A DNA stretch of 64,000 nt from Pseudomonadota bacterium (GCA_021801705.1 JAJYXP010000029.1:1-64000), one strand, 5' to 3'; positions 23,556 to 32,185 are shown, counted from the first letter of the stretch. A program made the numbers and translations. Notes: generated by a model not told the origin, from the sequence alone.

Positions 23556-25214
23556 ATGAACCCTACCTTGAACGACCATCCCGAAGCAAGCGGCCGCATG
23601 GGCCTGGCTCTGCTGGCCATGATCAGCCTCGCCTGGATCCTGCCCGGCCTGGTCGGCCACGAACCGTGGAAGCCCGACGAGGCCTACAGCTTCGGGCTGA
23701 TCTACCACATCGTCCAGAGCGGCGACTGGATCGTCCCGGCTCTGGGCGGCGAGCCGTTCATGGAAAAACCGCCGCTTTATTACATCACCGCAGCATTGTT
23801 CGCAAAAACCTTCTCTTTTGCGCTCCCGCTGCACGACGCCGCGCGCCTGGCAACCGGCTTCTTTATGGCGATCACGCTGCTGCTTACCGGGCTGACCGGC
23901 AGGGAACTGTGGGGCAAGGGCTATGGCCGCATCGCCATGCTCACCCTGATCGGCTGCCTGGGACTGCTGCTCCGCGGCCATGAGATGATCACCGACACCG
24001 CACTGCTGGCCGGATTCGCCATGACCCTCTATGGCTTTGCCCTGAGCCCGCGGCGCGCCCTGCCAGGCGGTTTCCTCGTCGGCACCGGCACGGGCATCGG
24101 CTTCATGTCCAAGGGGCTGATCGCGCCGGGGATTATTGGCCTGACCGCGCTACTGTTGCCGCTCGTATTCCGCCACTGGCGCAGCAGACATTACGCGCTT
24201 GTCCTGCTGGCGGCATTCCTCGCCGCGCTGCCCTGGCTCACTATTTGGCCGGCCCTGCTTTATCTGCGTTCGCCGGAACTGTTCATGGAATGGTTCTGGA
24301 TCAACAATCTGGGGCGGTTCTTCGGCTTCGTCAGGCTGGGCCCCAGCAGCAACCACTGGCATTATTTCGAGATCCTGCCATGGTTCGCCTGGCCTGCGCT
24401 GCCAATTGCGGCTTGGACACTATGGCACGGCCGGCGTACGGCCTTTGGGCGCCCAGGGATCCAGCTTGTGCTCACAGCTTTCCTGGCGATGCTGGCGGTA
24501 CTCAGCATGGCCGCCGACGCCCGCGAACTGTATGCCATACCGATGCTGCTGCCCCTTTCCCTGCTTGCCGCGCCGGGCGTCACTACCTTGCGCCGGGGGG
24601 CAGCCAGTGCACTGAACTGGTTCAGCATCACGACTTTCGGCTTTTTTGCCGGGGCGTTCTGGTTCTCCTGGTTTGCCATGCTCACCGGCCACCCGGTCAA
24701 ATGGGGAATGCATCTGCGCGAGCTGCAACCCGGCTACATCCCGGCATTCGAGCCGTTGCTCTTCGCGCCCGCCCTGCTGCTCACCGTCGCCTGGCTGGCA
24801 CTCCTGTTCCGGGGAAAACGCATTCCCCGCAATCCGCGCGCCGTGCTCAACTCCGCCGCCGGCATCACGCTGGTCTGGATCATCATGATGACGCTGTGGC
24901 TGCCCTGGTTCGATGCCGGAAAAAGTTACCGCTCCATGATTTCTTCCCTGCAGCAAACCTTGCCCGCACAGCACGCGTGCATTTCCAGCAGCAAGCTGGG
25001 CGAACCGCAGCGGGCGCTGCTGGAGTACTACGCCGGCATCCTTACCCGGCGTACGGAGGTTCACAAGCGGATCGAGTGCGATCTGTTGCTGATACAGGGC
25101 AGCGCCAGCAATCCAGAGGCAGCCCCCGGCCCGGAATGGCGCAAGATATGGGAAGGCAACCGGCCCGGAGACAGATCGGAACGTTATTGGCTGTTCCGGC
25201 GCACCCCCTCCTGA
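23556..25214 (+). CDS. Glycosyltransferase family 39 (ArnT-like) membrane protein
   Basis: A polytopic inner-membrane protein of about 552 residues with 10-12 hydrophobic segments and the GT39/ArnT N-terminal signature. That signature is HEPWKPDEAYSFGLIYHIVQSGDWIVP, holding the catalytic Asp-Glu, followed by EPFMEKPPLYY. Such enzymes transfer a sugar from a polyprenyl-phosphate donor to lipid A, a glycan or a protein on the periplasmic side. The acceptor cannot be told. I chose the ATG at 23556, although the frame is open back to a TTG at 23511. A 36-codon reading frame (23449-23559) overlaps this start by ATGA but has no independent support. Confidence 0.85.
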   Translation: MNPTLNDHPEASGRMGLALLAMISLAWILPGLVGHEPWKPDEAYSFGLIYHIVQSGDWIVPALGGEPFMEKPPLYYITAALFAKTFSFALPLHDAARLATGFFMAITLLLTGLTGRELWGKGYGRIAMLTLIGCLGLLLRGHEMITDTALLAGFAMTLYGFALSPRRALPGGFLVGTGTGIGFMSKGLIAPGIIGLTALLLPLVFRHWRSRHYALVLLAAFLAALPWLTIWPALLYLRSPELFMEWFWINNLGRFFGFVRLGPSSNHWHYFEILPWFAWPALPIAAWTLWHGRRTAFGRPGIQLVLTAFLAMLAVLSMAADARELYAIPMLLPLSLLAAPGVTTLRRGAASALNWFSITTFGFFAGAFWFSWFAMLTGHPVKWGMHLRELQPGYIPAFEPLLFAPALLLTVAWLALLFRGKRIPRNPRAVLNSAAGITLVWIIMMTLWLPWFDAGKSYRSMISSLQQTLPAQHACISSSKLGEPQRALLEYYAGILTRRTEVHKRIECDLLLIQGSASNPEAAPGPEWRKIWEGNRPGDRSERYWLFRRTPS

Positions 25215-25219
25215 AACCG

Positions 25220-26173
25220 TCACCGCCGCATTTTCTTTTTGATCTGCGCCAAGGTGCCCCTGGCAACAGCCTGTTCCGGGCCACCCAGCCTGACAGCCCG
25301 ATTCGCCGCAGCCAGCGCTTCAGCATAGCGCTTCTGGTCGGCAAGCGTTTGTGCGAAATTATTGAAGGCAATGGCGGATTCCGGGTGATCCAGCGTCGCC
25401 TGCCGGTAGGCCTGTTCCGCTCGCTTCAAATCGCCCAGGGCATAGGCTGCGTTGCCCAGGCCGATGCGGGCGGTGAGATTGCGCGGCCAGCGTTTGAGTG
25501 CCGCCTCGTACGCCGCTGCCGCACTTTTTGGAGATTCTGCCGCCTTCTCCAGCGCCATGGCCGCGGGAATATAGCCGGCCTCGGTCGCGGTGCGGGGCAT
25601 CCTGCCCGGCGGCAAGGCGAGCATGGCCCAATACCCGGCGCGTTCCCAGGTGTGCTCGAATGTCGTAAAAGGCAGCACCTGCCGCCGCTCCAGACCGGAA
25701 CGCAGGATAATTTCCTCGCGCTTGAGATCGTAGCCCACCACCACCGCGTAATGCCAAACCGGATACCAGCTTAGCGCCAGGTTTTGCAGCACGATCACCG
25801 GCGAACCGGCCGCAATTTCCGCCAGCAAATCATCCAGCTTCGGCGCCAATTCATAGGCGAACAGGCCGTTGCGCCGTGCTGCCGCAAGCATTTCCACCTG
25901 CAGGCTGCCCTCGCGCCCGGGCAGATATACCTGGGCTGTGAGGTCCTGCGGCGTAACCGGGGCACCAGCGGCATTCAGCAGCATGGCAAGCGAGGCGGGG
26001 CCGCACTGGTGGGTTTCCTGAGGATAAAACGGCACCTTGCTCAGTTCAATCCGTTGCGGCAGTTCCCTTGAATTCGAGTGGAGCAGAGCCTGGGTCTGCG
26101 GGGTGGCGCAGCCGCCCAGCCAGATCAAAAAGAAAACGCCCGCGATTAGGCGGGCGCATGTTCGGAGAAACAT
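25220..26173 (-). CDS. PA2778-type C39-like cysteine peptidase lipoprotein with TPR
   Basis: A 317-residue predicted lipoprotein (lipobox LGGC at residues 19-22). The N-terminal half is a papain/C39-like peptidase: catalytic Cys in HQCGPASLAMLLNAAG and His in WHYAVVVGYD. The C-terminal part (about residues 205-300) has tetratricopeptide-like repeats (AAYEAALKRWPRNLTARIGLGNAAYALGDLKRAEQAYRQAT and more). It matches the PA2778 family, normally encoded beside a PA2779-type protein, as here with only 9 bp between them. The processed substrate is unknown; location on the periplasmic side is inferred from the signal. Confidence 0.85.
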   Translation of the reverse strand: MFLRTCARLIAGVFFLIWLGGCATPQTQALLHSNSRELPQRIELSKVPFYPQETHQCGPASLAMLLNAAGAPVTPQDLTAQVYLPGREGSLQVEMLAAARRNGLFAYELAPKLDDLLAEIAAGSPVIVLQNLALSWYPVWHYAVVVGYDLKREEIILRSGLERRQVLPFTTFEHTWERAGYWAMLALPPGRMPRTATEAGYIPAAMALEKAAESPKSAAAAYEAALKRWPRNLTARIGLGNAAYALGDLKRAEQAYRQATLDHPESAIAFNNFAQTLADQKRYAEALAAANRAVRLGGPEQAVARGTLAQIKKKMRR

Positions 26174-26182
26174 GGTTCGGAT

Positions 26183-26578
26183 TTACTTGATCGAGCGCGT
26201 AAACGGAAACACTTTGGTGAAGCCCAGAATATCGGTCACCAGCAGAATCACAAAAATGGTGAACAGGATGCCGAGAATGTCGCCGCCAGCCGGCATCTTG
26301 TCCAATCTGCCCGCAACCTTCTCCACTTCCGCATCGGTCAGCGCATCCACACGGGCTTGGGCGGTATTGGCATCGATGCCTTGCTGCTGCAGCTCCTTGC
26401 GCACGTCTTCACGGTCGAGGAAGGAACGAATACGCTCGCGCTCGGATTGGGACTGAGCGGACACGGCCACCTTGTCCGTTCCCACCAGCCCGGCATAAGA
26501 CGACTGGAGCGGCAGGCCAAGGCCCAAAACGCTGGCGATCAGCAAGCGGCTGGTCATGCGCATGAAACGTGAATTCAT
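26183..26578 (-). CDS. PA2779-family membrane protein
   Basis: A 131-residue protein with an N-terminal signal-like segment (MTSRLLIASVLGLGLPLQSSYAG) and a charged helical middle (SERERIRSFLDREDVRKELQQQGID..ARVDALTDAEVEKVAGRLDKMPAGG). A C-terminal hydrophobic helix (ILGILFTIFVILLVTDILGF) is followed by basic residues. The GG before the hydrophobic tail and the linked C39-like peptidase make it look like a cleaved or sorted partner, but that is inference. The ATG at 26578 is preceded by AGGAGAAATAAT. It is probably the first gene of the two-gene operon. Confidence 0.8.
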   Translation of the reverse strand: MNSRFMRMTSRLLIASVLGLGLPLQSSYAGLVGTDKVAVSAQSQSERERIRSFLDREDVRKELQQQGIDANTAQARVDALTDAEVEKVAGRLDKMPAGGDILGILFTIFVILLVTDILGFTKVFPFTRSIK

Positions 26579-26665
26579 TATTATTTCTCCTATAAATTTG
26601 CAGGCAACCAAGCGGCATATGCTACCACTAGTACCCGGTTAAATAGCCAATAAATCCAGTAAATC

Positions 26666-26742
26666 AGAGATGTAGGTTGGGTTAGGCGCGGCTTTTGTAC
26701 CGTAATCCAACCTACATATGTACCGTAATCCAACCTACATAA
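26666..26742. repeat. Short repeat with duplicated arm
   Basis: GTAGGTTGGGTTAGGCGCGG is followed by two copies of GTACCGTAATCCAACCTACAT. It is a common intergenic repeat related to the GTAGGGTG..CACCCTAC type. Confidence 0.6.
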
Positions 26743-26782
26743 CCAGTTTAAATATGGTACACAAAACCGTTTTGCACAAGGA

Positions 26783-26905
26783 TTACCCTTTATTAATTTT
26801 CAACTCACCCTTGGATTTTCGATGCAAAAGGTAACCATGCAAGAACCAACCTAAAAGAAATCCGATCATCAATGTGAAAAATTTTGGTTCCATTTTCAAG
26901 CCCAT
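26783..26905 (-). CDS. Candidate small membrane protein, 40 residues
   Basis: A short reading frame reading MGLKMEPKFFTLMIGFLLGW then FLHGYLLHRKSKGELKINKG. It has one hydrophobic helix followed by a Lys-rich tail, the usual topology of small inner-membrane proteins. No strong ribosome-binding site is visible and I know no homologue. The region is AT-richer than its surroundings. The rest of the 26743-27021 gap shows only a C-run/G-run hairpin near 26964-26994. Confidence 0.3.
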   Translation of the reverse strand: MGLKMEPKFFTLMIGFLLGWFLHGYLLHRKSKGELKINKG

Positions 26906-27021
26906 TCATATCGCCGAAAAATAAATCCGCAATTGATTGACAGAGCAAATGAACAACGTCGCACGGCCCCCTGAAGCAGATGCAGGGGGGGGCCGTCCGA
27001 CGACGAGCCGATCTACTGCGG

Positions 27022-27336
27022 TCACTTGATCCGCATATCATTCTTGACCGACGTCACGCCCTTGACGCTGCGTGCAACTTCAACGGCTTTGCTTTCAGCG
27101 GCGCGGGAACTCACAAAACCGCTCAATTGAACCACTCCTTTGAAAGTCTCAACATTGATTTCAGCGGATTTCAAGGAAGGCTCATTGAATATGGCCGCCT
27201 TGACCTTGGTGGTGATGACGCTATCGTCGACGTATTCACCGGTGCTTTCCTGCTTCGAAGTGGACGCGCAACCCACAACAGACACCAGCGCAACGGCCAG
27301 GAAAAGTGCGGAAAGATACTTGCTAAGTTGTTTCAT
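27022..27336 (-). CDS. BON-domain lipoprotein, copy 1
   Basis: A 104-residue predicted lipoprotein (MKQLSKYLSALFLAVALVSVVGCAS, lipobox VVGC) with one BON domain: DDSVITTKVKAAIFNEPSLKSAEINVETFKGVVQLSGFV ... VARSVKGVTSVKNDMRIK. BON domains bind phospholipid surfaces, and such proteins (OsmY/DolP-like) guard envelope integrity. The start at 27336 is preceded by a GGAGAATTTAATC stretch. It is nearly identical to 35891-36205, and their upstream regions are also related, so this is a segmental duplication. A palindrome of the shared type lies at 27467-27482, about 130 bp upstream. Confidence 0.9.
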   Translation of the reverse strand: MKQLSKYLSALFLAVALVSVVGCASTSKQESTGEYVDDSVITTKVKAAIFNEPSLKSAEINVETFKGVVQLSGFVSSRAAESKAVEVARSVKGVTSVKNDMRIK

Positions 27337-27466
27337 GATTAAATTCTCCAAAAAAATACGAAAACGAAACAGAGTTACTTGCGATCAAAAGGCTGTTCCT
27401 GCAAATGCCTGCTCGCCTTCCGGCCGATCCAGCAAGGCAATGATGACCCTGTAGCCAGGCACCGTC

Positions 27467-27482
27467 TGTACGGTGTCGCACA
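27467..27482 (-). promoter_or_regulatory. CRP/FNR-like palindrome, site 1
   Basis: On the minus strand it reads TGTGCGACACCGTACA, then GACG. It lies about 130 bp before the BON lipoprotein gene at 27336. Confidence 0.55.
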
Positions 27483-27549
27483 TAAGCCAGACAGTCTCCA
27501 AGTCCGTTTCGGCGATCATTTGCACATGAGCCAGCTGACCCAATATCCC

Positions 27550-27695
27550 TTAAACCTGGTGAGGCGTTTCCTGTTGCCAGCAACGACACAGCCGCCAGTC
27601 GTCAATTGAATCGGCGCGTGGAAATCATCCTCTCCGACGACAACGGCAACATCGCTCCACGCCAGGTGTCTGCGGAAATCTATGCTATACAATAA
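27550..27695 (+). pseudogene. OmpA-family C-terminal remnant
   Basis: The frame reads KPGEAFPVASNDTAASRQLN, RRVEIILSDDNGNIAPRQ, then a stop. This is the typical last ~45 residues of an OmpA/YiaD-type peptidoglycan-binding domain (the NRRVEI element). Nothing of the rest of the gene is upstream; instead there is the duplicated BON leader region on the other strand. It is a broken gene. Confidence 0.75.
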
Positions 27696-27737
27696 ATTAA
27701 GGTAATTATTTTAGGTGGCATCACAAGGAGAAACGAA

Positions 27738-27896
27738 ATGTCATTGGGAACTATTTTATTGATCATAGTGTTGTTGATGCTGATCGGTGCGATTCCTGCC
27801 TGGCCACACAGCAGGTCGTGGGGTTATGGCCCGAGCGGAGGGCTCGGGCTGGTATTGATCATCCTGCTCATTCTGTTGCTGCTGGGACGATTGTGA
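27738..27896 (+). CDS. DUF3309 small membrane protein
   Basis: A 52-residue protein: hydrophobic helix (MSLGTILLIIVLLMLIGAIP), a central AWPHSRSWGYGPSGG and a second hydrophobic helix (LGLVLIILLILLLLGRL). This pattern is typical of DUF3309. AAGGAGAAACGAA precedes the ATG. DUF3309 genes usually sit among stress-type envelope genes, as here. The function is unknown. Confidence 0.85.
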   Translation: MSLGTILLIIVLLMLIGAIPAWPHSRSWGYGPSGGLGLVLIILLILLLLGRL

Positions 27897-27919
27897 TCTC
27901 GAAAAAAGTCTGCTCGATA

Positions 27920-27935
27920 AGTGCGCTAGCGCACA
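27920..27935 (+). promoter_or_regulatory. CRP/FNR-like palindrome, site 2
   Basis: AGTGCGCTAGCGCACA is followed by GAGCG. It lies 98 bp before the lmo0937-type gene at 28033. Confidence 0.5.
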
Positions 27936-28032
27936 GAGCGATTTTGAAAAGAAGCGGATTATCATTGAACGACCGATGAAGCTCGTAGACTCGAGCAGTA
28001 AAATCTGCTCGTCTTACTCAGGAGTAGCAAAA

Positions 28033-28179
28033 ATGCTCGGAACTATTGCGGTTATCTTGATCATCCTCTGGTTGCTTGGCTTGGTCTCTTCCTACACCAT
28101 GGGCGGATTCATTCACATTCTCCTGGTTATCGCGATCGTGGTGATATTGCTGCGTGTCATTCAAGGTCGACGCCTGTAA
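28033..28179 (+). CDS. lmo0937-family small membrane protein
   Basis: A 48-residue, two-helix membrane protein (MLGTIAVILIILWLLGLVSS, then YTMGGFIHILLVIAIVVILL, ending RVIQGRRL). This matches the lmo0937/DUF5670 family closely. The frame extends upstream, but TCAGGAGTAGCAAAA before the ATG at 28033 fixes the start. Members are small stress-associated membrane proteins of unknown role. Confidence 0.87.
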   Translation: MLGTIAVILIILWLLGLVSSYTMGGFIHILLVIAIVVILLRVIQGRRL

Positions 28180-28301
28180 CGAACCTGGAAATTTTTCTAT
28201 GCAGCGAGGTGGTCGAGTAAAGCGATCCAGTTGTTCACGGTTTCTGTTTTACCAGACTTCCCCGTCGCCAATACAAATGCATCTCTAGCGGAGAAGACAA
28301 G

Positions 28302-28514
28302 ATGAACGCAAACAAAATGTTGGCAATCGTGCTGATCGTGGCCGGCGGCCTGGCGTTGGCGTATGGTGGTTTTACTTACACCAAGGAAACGCATCAGGCC
28401 AAACTGGGTCCGATAGAGCTGTCGGTCAAGGAGACACAGACAGTAAACGTCCCAATCTGGGCCGGCGTGGGGGCGATAGTGACGGGGGTGATCCTGCTTT
28501 TTGTGCGCAAGTAG
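28302..28514 (+). CDS. Small two-helix membrane protein
   Basis: A 70-residue protein: membrane helix 1 (MLAIVLIVAGGLALAYGGF), a periplasmic or cytosolic loop of about 25 residues (TYTKETHQAKLGPIELSVKE), and helix 2 (VPIWAGVGAIVTGVILLFV), ending in RK. I recognise the type (a conserved hypothetical common in proteobacteria, in the same gene neighbourhoods as DUF3309) but no function. The ATG follows AGCGGAGAAGACAAG. It is on the same strand as the two preceding small membrane protein genes. Confidence 0.7.
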   Translation: MNANKMLAIVLIVAGGLALAYGGFTYTKETHQAKLGPIELSVKETQTVNVPIWAGVGAIVTGVILLFVRK

Positions 28515-28668
28515 AATCAGTTCCTCCTGATTGATGTAACAAAATTGCTGCCAGCCGTAATGAGTTTTTCCGCCGAATGAAATAATGACAATCCAATGAA
28601 TTAATTGGGTATTTCAAATTTTTAACGGTTAAACAACTAACTAAAACTATAGGAATCCACCGGATATT

Positions 28669-29511
28669 TCATGAATTCGCGTGATGATCGCGCATGATCT
28701 CGGTAACGTCCCTGCCCACTCCGCGATAACCGGTAAAGCGGCCGGATGCGTCGAACATCGGCTCCCCGCTCACCTGTAAATATTGATGCGCACCATTGGC
28801 ATCGATCCGGCTGTAGACGAAATCCAGGAACGGCCGCCGCGCCGCTATATTCGCTTCGAGCGCCACGCGCTCGGTCTCATTCCAGCGCGCCCCCTGATTA
28901 TTCCTTGTTTTGCCCAGCGCGTCATCGACCTGGATTCCGAGCATTTCAAGCACCGGGCCGAAAGTCTTGGTGAAGTTCCCGTTTTCGTCCTGTTCCCAAT
29001 ACCAGTCGGACGACAGCTCAGTCAGGCGGCGAAAACGCGCTTCGCTTTCACGTAGTTCGGCGGTCCGTTCCAGCACCGTCTGTTCCAGCGCCTTGTTGGA
29101 ATTCTCGAGTTGCTTGTACAACAGCCGCACTTCCAGCATGTTATGGATACGCGTCTGTACCTCGACCAGATCAAACGGTTTGCTGACGAAATCTTTCGCG
29201 CCGGTGGCGAGCGCACGCAGCTTGTGAGCTGGTTGGGCAGTGATCACGAGTACCGGAAGGTAGCCATCCGTTTCGATTTCCTTCAGACCTTCCATCACCT
29301 GGAATCCATCCATGCCGGGCATCTGCAGATCGAGCAAAATCAGGTCGTAGCGGTTTTTGCGATGCAGCTCGCAGACCGCATAGGGATCTATCGTCGACGC
29401 AATGCAGGCATAGCCGGCATCACGCAGCATGTCCCCAAGCAGAAGCACATTGGACTGCTGATCGTCAACGATCAGAATGCTGGCGTTAAGAATTTCTTGT
29501 TCGCTTATCAT
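28669..29511 (-). CDS. Response regulator with PAS domain
   Basis: A 280-residue protein. The N-terminal receiver domain (SILIVDDQQSNVLLLGDML, phospho-acceptor Asp in LILLDLQMPGMDG, conserved Lys in DFVSKPFD) covers residues ~10-130. A short coiled-coil linker (LYKQLENSNKALEQTVLERTAELRESEARFRRL) leads to a PAS/PAC domain (WYWEQDENGNFTKTFGPVLEMLG..GYRGVGRDVTE). There is no output domain such as HTH, GGDEF or kinase, so it is probably an intermediate in a relay. It overlaps the upstream hybrid kinase gene by 4 bp, which points to a joint operon. Confidence 0.88.
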   Translation of the reverse strand: MISEQEILNASILIVDDQQSNVLLLGDMLRDAGYACIASTIDPYAVCELHRKNRYDLILLDLQMPGMDGFQVMEGLKEIETDGYLPVLVITAQPAHKLRALATGAKDFVSKPFDLVEVQTRIHNMLEVRLLYKQLENSNKALEQTVLERTAELRESEARFRRLTELSSDWYWEQDENGNFTKTFGPVLEMLGIQVDDALGKTRNNQGARWNETERVALEANIAARRPFLDFVYSRIDANGAHQYLQVSGEPMFDASGRFTGYRGVGRDVTEIMRDHHANS

Positions 29512-31262
29512 CGTATTTGTCCGGTTTCATTTTCGTTAACCAATTCCATTTCAGAGAATTTCAGTGCATCGTCCAACGCGTTCATAAATTCATTGATCTT
29601 GATGGGTTTGGTGAGATACCGGAAGAATCCAGCCTCTAGCCCCTTCTCGATATCGCGGAACATGGCATTGGCACTGAGGGCAATGACAGGGATGTGCGCC
29701 GTTGCCGGGTCTTCGCGCAGGATTTTCAGCGCCTGGATACCGCTGATGCCAGGCAGATTGATGTCCATCAGGATCACATCCGGGAGATGGGCGCGCGCAA
29801 GCACTATGCCGAGAATGCCATCGCGCGCGCTCAGCATGCGCACATGGGGGTGGCCCTCAATGATTTGCTCGACCAGCATCAGGTTGGCCGGATTGTCTTC
29901 CACATAGAGCAGGGTGCGCAGCGCCGTGTTTCCCTGAGCTTGCGGCGCAAGTTTTGCGGGCATGGCATGTCCAGCGGCAAGTTGCGGCGTATCATCCCGG
30001 ATCAGTTCGATCCAGAATTCGCTGCCTGCCCCGACGGTGCTTTCCACGCCGATGGTGCCTCCCATCAGTTCGACCAATCGCTTGGTGACCACCAGGCCGA
30101 TGCCCGTCCCCTCTTCGGTGCCGGCCTCTTGCCCGAGACGATTGAACGGCTGAAATAGCTGCGCCAGATTTTCCGGAGGCAATCCCGCACCGCTGTCTTT
30201 GACGCTGATGCGTATGTGTTCCGGGGTGCTCGCTGTGCATTTCACCTCGACCGTTCCATGCTCGCGGTTGTATTTGATCGCATTGGAAAGCAGGTTGATC
30301 AGCACCTGCTTTACCCGGGTCCGGTCGGCATTGGCAAACCAGGTGCTGTCGAGGGGGCGAAAGTTTAGCTGGATGCCGCGTTGTTGCGCCTGCGATTCGA
30401 CCATGGCTTGGCATTCGCGCATGACATCGATCAGCGACACCGGTTCTCGCGACAGCGATAACCTGCCGGACTCGATCACCGCAAGATCGAGGATCTCGTT
30501 AATCAGTTCCAGCAGATACCACCCTGCCTTGGTAATCTGATGCAGCCTTATAGCCTGGGCGTCCGTTGGCGGTGGCGAACCGACCTCCAGTAATTGGGCG
30601 AAGCCGAGGATGGCATTGAGCGGGGTGCGCAGCTCATGGCTCATGCTGGAAAGGAAATCCGATTTGGCGAGGTTGGCTTTTTCCGCCACGAACCTGGCGC
30701 TCTCCAGCTCGGCGTTCTTATCCTGCAGCGCCCCATAGAGTTGCGCCCGCTCTGCTTCCACCCGCTTGCGCGCGGTATTGTCAGTGCCAATCAGCAGATA
30801 GCCGATAATTGCGTTTTGAGCGCCGCGCAGAGCCGTGACCGACACCACCGCCGGGAAGCGGCTCCTATCCTTGCGAATATAGGTCAGCTCGTAGATGTCC
30901 TCGATGCCGCGCGATGCCTTGAACACCAAGGCCTCGAAGCCCGGTGCAATCGGGGTTTCAAGCTCGACGCTTAGTGCTTTCGCACGCGCGATCACTTCCT
31001 GCGGATCGGAAATGTCGGCCGGCGTGATCTTGTTCAGTACGTCGGCGGCCGCGTAGCCCAGCATGCGCTCGGCGCCGACGTTGAAGATCTGAATCACGCC
31101 CTTCTCATCGGTGGCGATACTTGAGAAATTGGCGCTATTGAGGATCGCATTCTGCAAGGCCCCGGTTTTAAGCAAGGCCTCCTGGCGCCGGACCTCGGTG
31201 ATGCCTTCCGCCGTGCCAGCGGCGGGGTTGAGAATGGCGGGATCGCAGATTTCTTCGAGCAT
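29508..31262 (-). CDS. Hybrid sensor histidine kinase (PAS-HisKA-HATPase-REC)
   Basis: A 584-residue soluble kinase. Its N-terminal PAS domain(s) cover FSSIATDEKGVIQIFNVGAERMLGY and YIRKDRSRFPAVVSVTALRG. HisKA follows with the phospho-His in DFLSSMSHELRTPLNAILGF (about residue 215). The HATPase domain shows N box NLLSNAIKYN, G1 DSGAGLPPENL and G2 GTGIGLVVTKRLVELMGG. A C-terminal receiver domain has Asp in VILMDINLPGISG. No membrane segment is present, so it senses a cytoplasmic cue. The response regulator overlapping its 3' end is the likely next relay step. It lies beside three Crp/Fnr genes, but a link is not shown. Confidence 0.93.
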   Translation of the reverse strand: MLEEICDPAILNPAAGTAEGITEVRRQEALLKTGALQNAILNSANFSSIATDEKGVIQIFNVGAERMLGYAAADVLNKITPADISDPQEVIARAKALSVELETPIAPGFEALVFKASRGIEDIYELTYIRKDRSRFPAVVSVTALRGAQNAIIGYLLIGTDNTARKRVEAERAQLYGALQDKNAELESARFVAEKANLAKSDFLSSMSHELRTPLNAILGFAQLLEVGSPPPTDAQAIRLHQITKAGWYLLELINEILDLAVIESGRLSLSREPVSLIDVMRECQAMVESQAQQRGIQLNFRPLDSTWFANADRTRVKQVLINLLSNAIKYNREHGTVEVKCTASTPEHIRISVKDSGAGLPPENLAQLFQPFNRLGQEAGTEEGTGIGLVVTKRLVELMGGTIGVESTVGAGSEFWIELIRDDTPQLAAGHAMPAKLAPQAQGNTALRTLLYVEDNPANLMLVEQIIEGHPHVRMLSARDGILGIVLARAHLPDVILMDINLPGISGIQALKILREDPATAHIPVIALSANAMFRDIEKGLEAGFFRYLTKPIKINEFMNALDDALKFSEMELVNENETGQIR

Positions 31263-31354
31263 GGCTTACCTTCGTGCAAATCGTAAAATGGTTTGGAGCC
31301 GGATCACGCTGTGGTAACTTAATACGCTAATCCTGCCACAAACATATCGTTGTA

Positions 31355-32185
31355 TTAGCGTTCCCGGAACGACTTGACTCCATGATTAATTGGAAGGCTC
31401 TTGGCGGCTCCTGCATCGCAGAGCAAGCGATGGAATTCTTTCTTGACCACGTTGTAGCATTCACAAGCGTGGGACTCCAATCCCGATCGATCAAGGACTG
31501 TGATGTGACCACGGCGGTAACTGATCAAACCAGCGCGCTGCAAATTCCCGGCGGTTTCCGTGATGCCTTCGCGGCGTACGCCGAGCATGCTGGCAATCAA
31601 TTCCTGTGTCATGGTCAATTCATTCGAGGGCAATCGATCGAGGGTCAGCAACAGCCAGCGACACAGCTGCTGCTCCACCGAATGATGCCGATTGCAGACC
31701 GCAGTTTGGGACATCTGTGTAATCAGCGCCTGGGTGTAGCGCAGCAACAAATGCTGCATCACCCCGCCGCGATTGAATTCCTCCATCAGCAACCGCGCCT
31801 TCAGTCGGTAGCCATAACCGCCGGTCTGCACGATGGCCCGGCTGGGCGTGGTATTGCCGCCCATGAAAAGTGAAATTCCGAGTACGCCCTCATTGCCCAC
31901 TCCCGCGATTTCGGACGATGCGCCATTCTCCATCACGTAGTGCAGGGACACGATGGCGGTCGTCGGAAAATAGGCGTGCTGCAACTGGCCGCCGGATTCA
32001 TAGAGGACTTCGCCCAGCGGCATCGCGACCAACTCCAGATGGGGAGCGATGCGCTCGAATTCAGCCGTGGGCAGGGCGGCGAGAAGATGGTTTTGCTTGG
32101 GGCTCTGCGGGATATCTATAATGCGGTCTCCGAATGATCGCCTAAGCGGCCTGAACGTCACGCGTAGAGCATACACGCTTTGCAC
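31355..32185 (-). CDS. Crp/Fnr-family regulator, copy A
   Basis: About 270 residues. The cyclic-nucleotide-binding-like barrel spans LLAALPTAEFERIAPHLELVAMPLGEVLYESGG to RAIVQTGGYGYRLKARLL. A winged helix follows: TMTQELIASMLGVRREGITETAGNLQRAGLISYRRGHITVLDRSGLE. The canonical cAMP phosphate-binding cassette of CRP is not evident, so the ligand is unknown. It is very similar to copy C (33360-34217). The start is uncertain: only GTG codons are available (32185 used) and the position matching copy C's ATG is ATT/ATA. A transposase remnant lies immediately upstream, so the native 5' end may have been disturbed. Confidence 0.82.
   Translation of the reverse strand: MQSVYALRVTFRPLRRSFGDRIIDIPQSPKQNHLLAALPTAEFERIAPHLELVAMPLGEVLYESGGQLQHAYFPTTAIVSLHYVMENGASSEIAGVGNEGVLGISLFMGGNTTPSRAIVQTGGYGYRLKARLLMEEFNRGGVMQHLLLRYTQALITQMSQTAVCNRHHSVEQQLCRWLLLTLDRLPSNELTMTQELIASMLGVRREGITETAGNLQRAGLISYRRGHITVLDRSGLESHACECYNVVKKEFHRLLCDAGAAKSLPINHGVKSFRER

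Noticed and set aside
24245-25774. 509-codon plus-strand frame over the GT39 gene and beyond
   Set aside because: Out-of-frame shadow of the glycosyltransferase and antisense to the peptidase gene; no recognisable domain.
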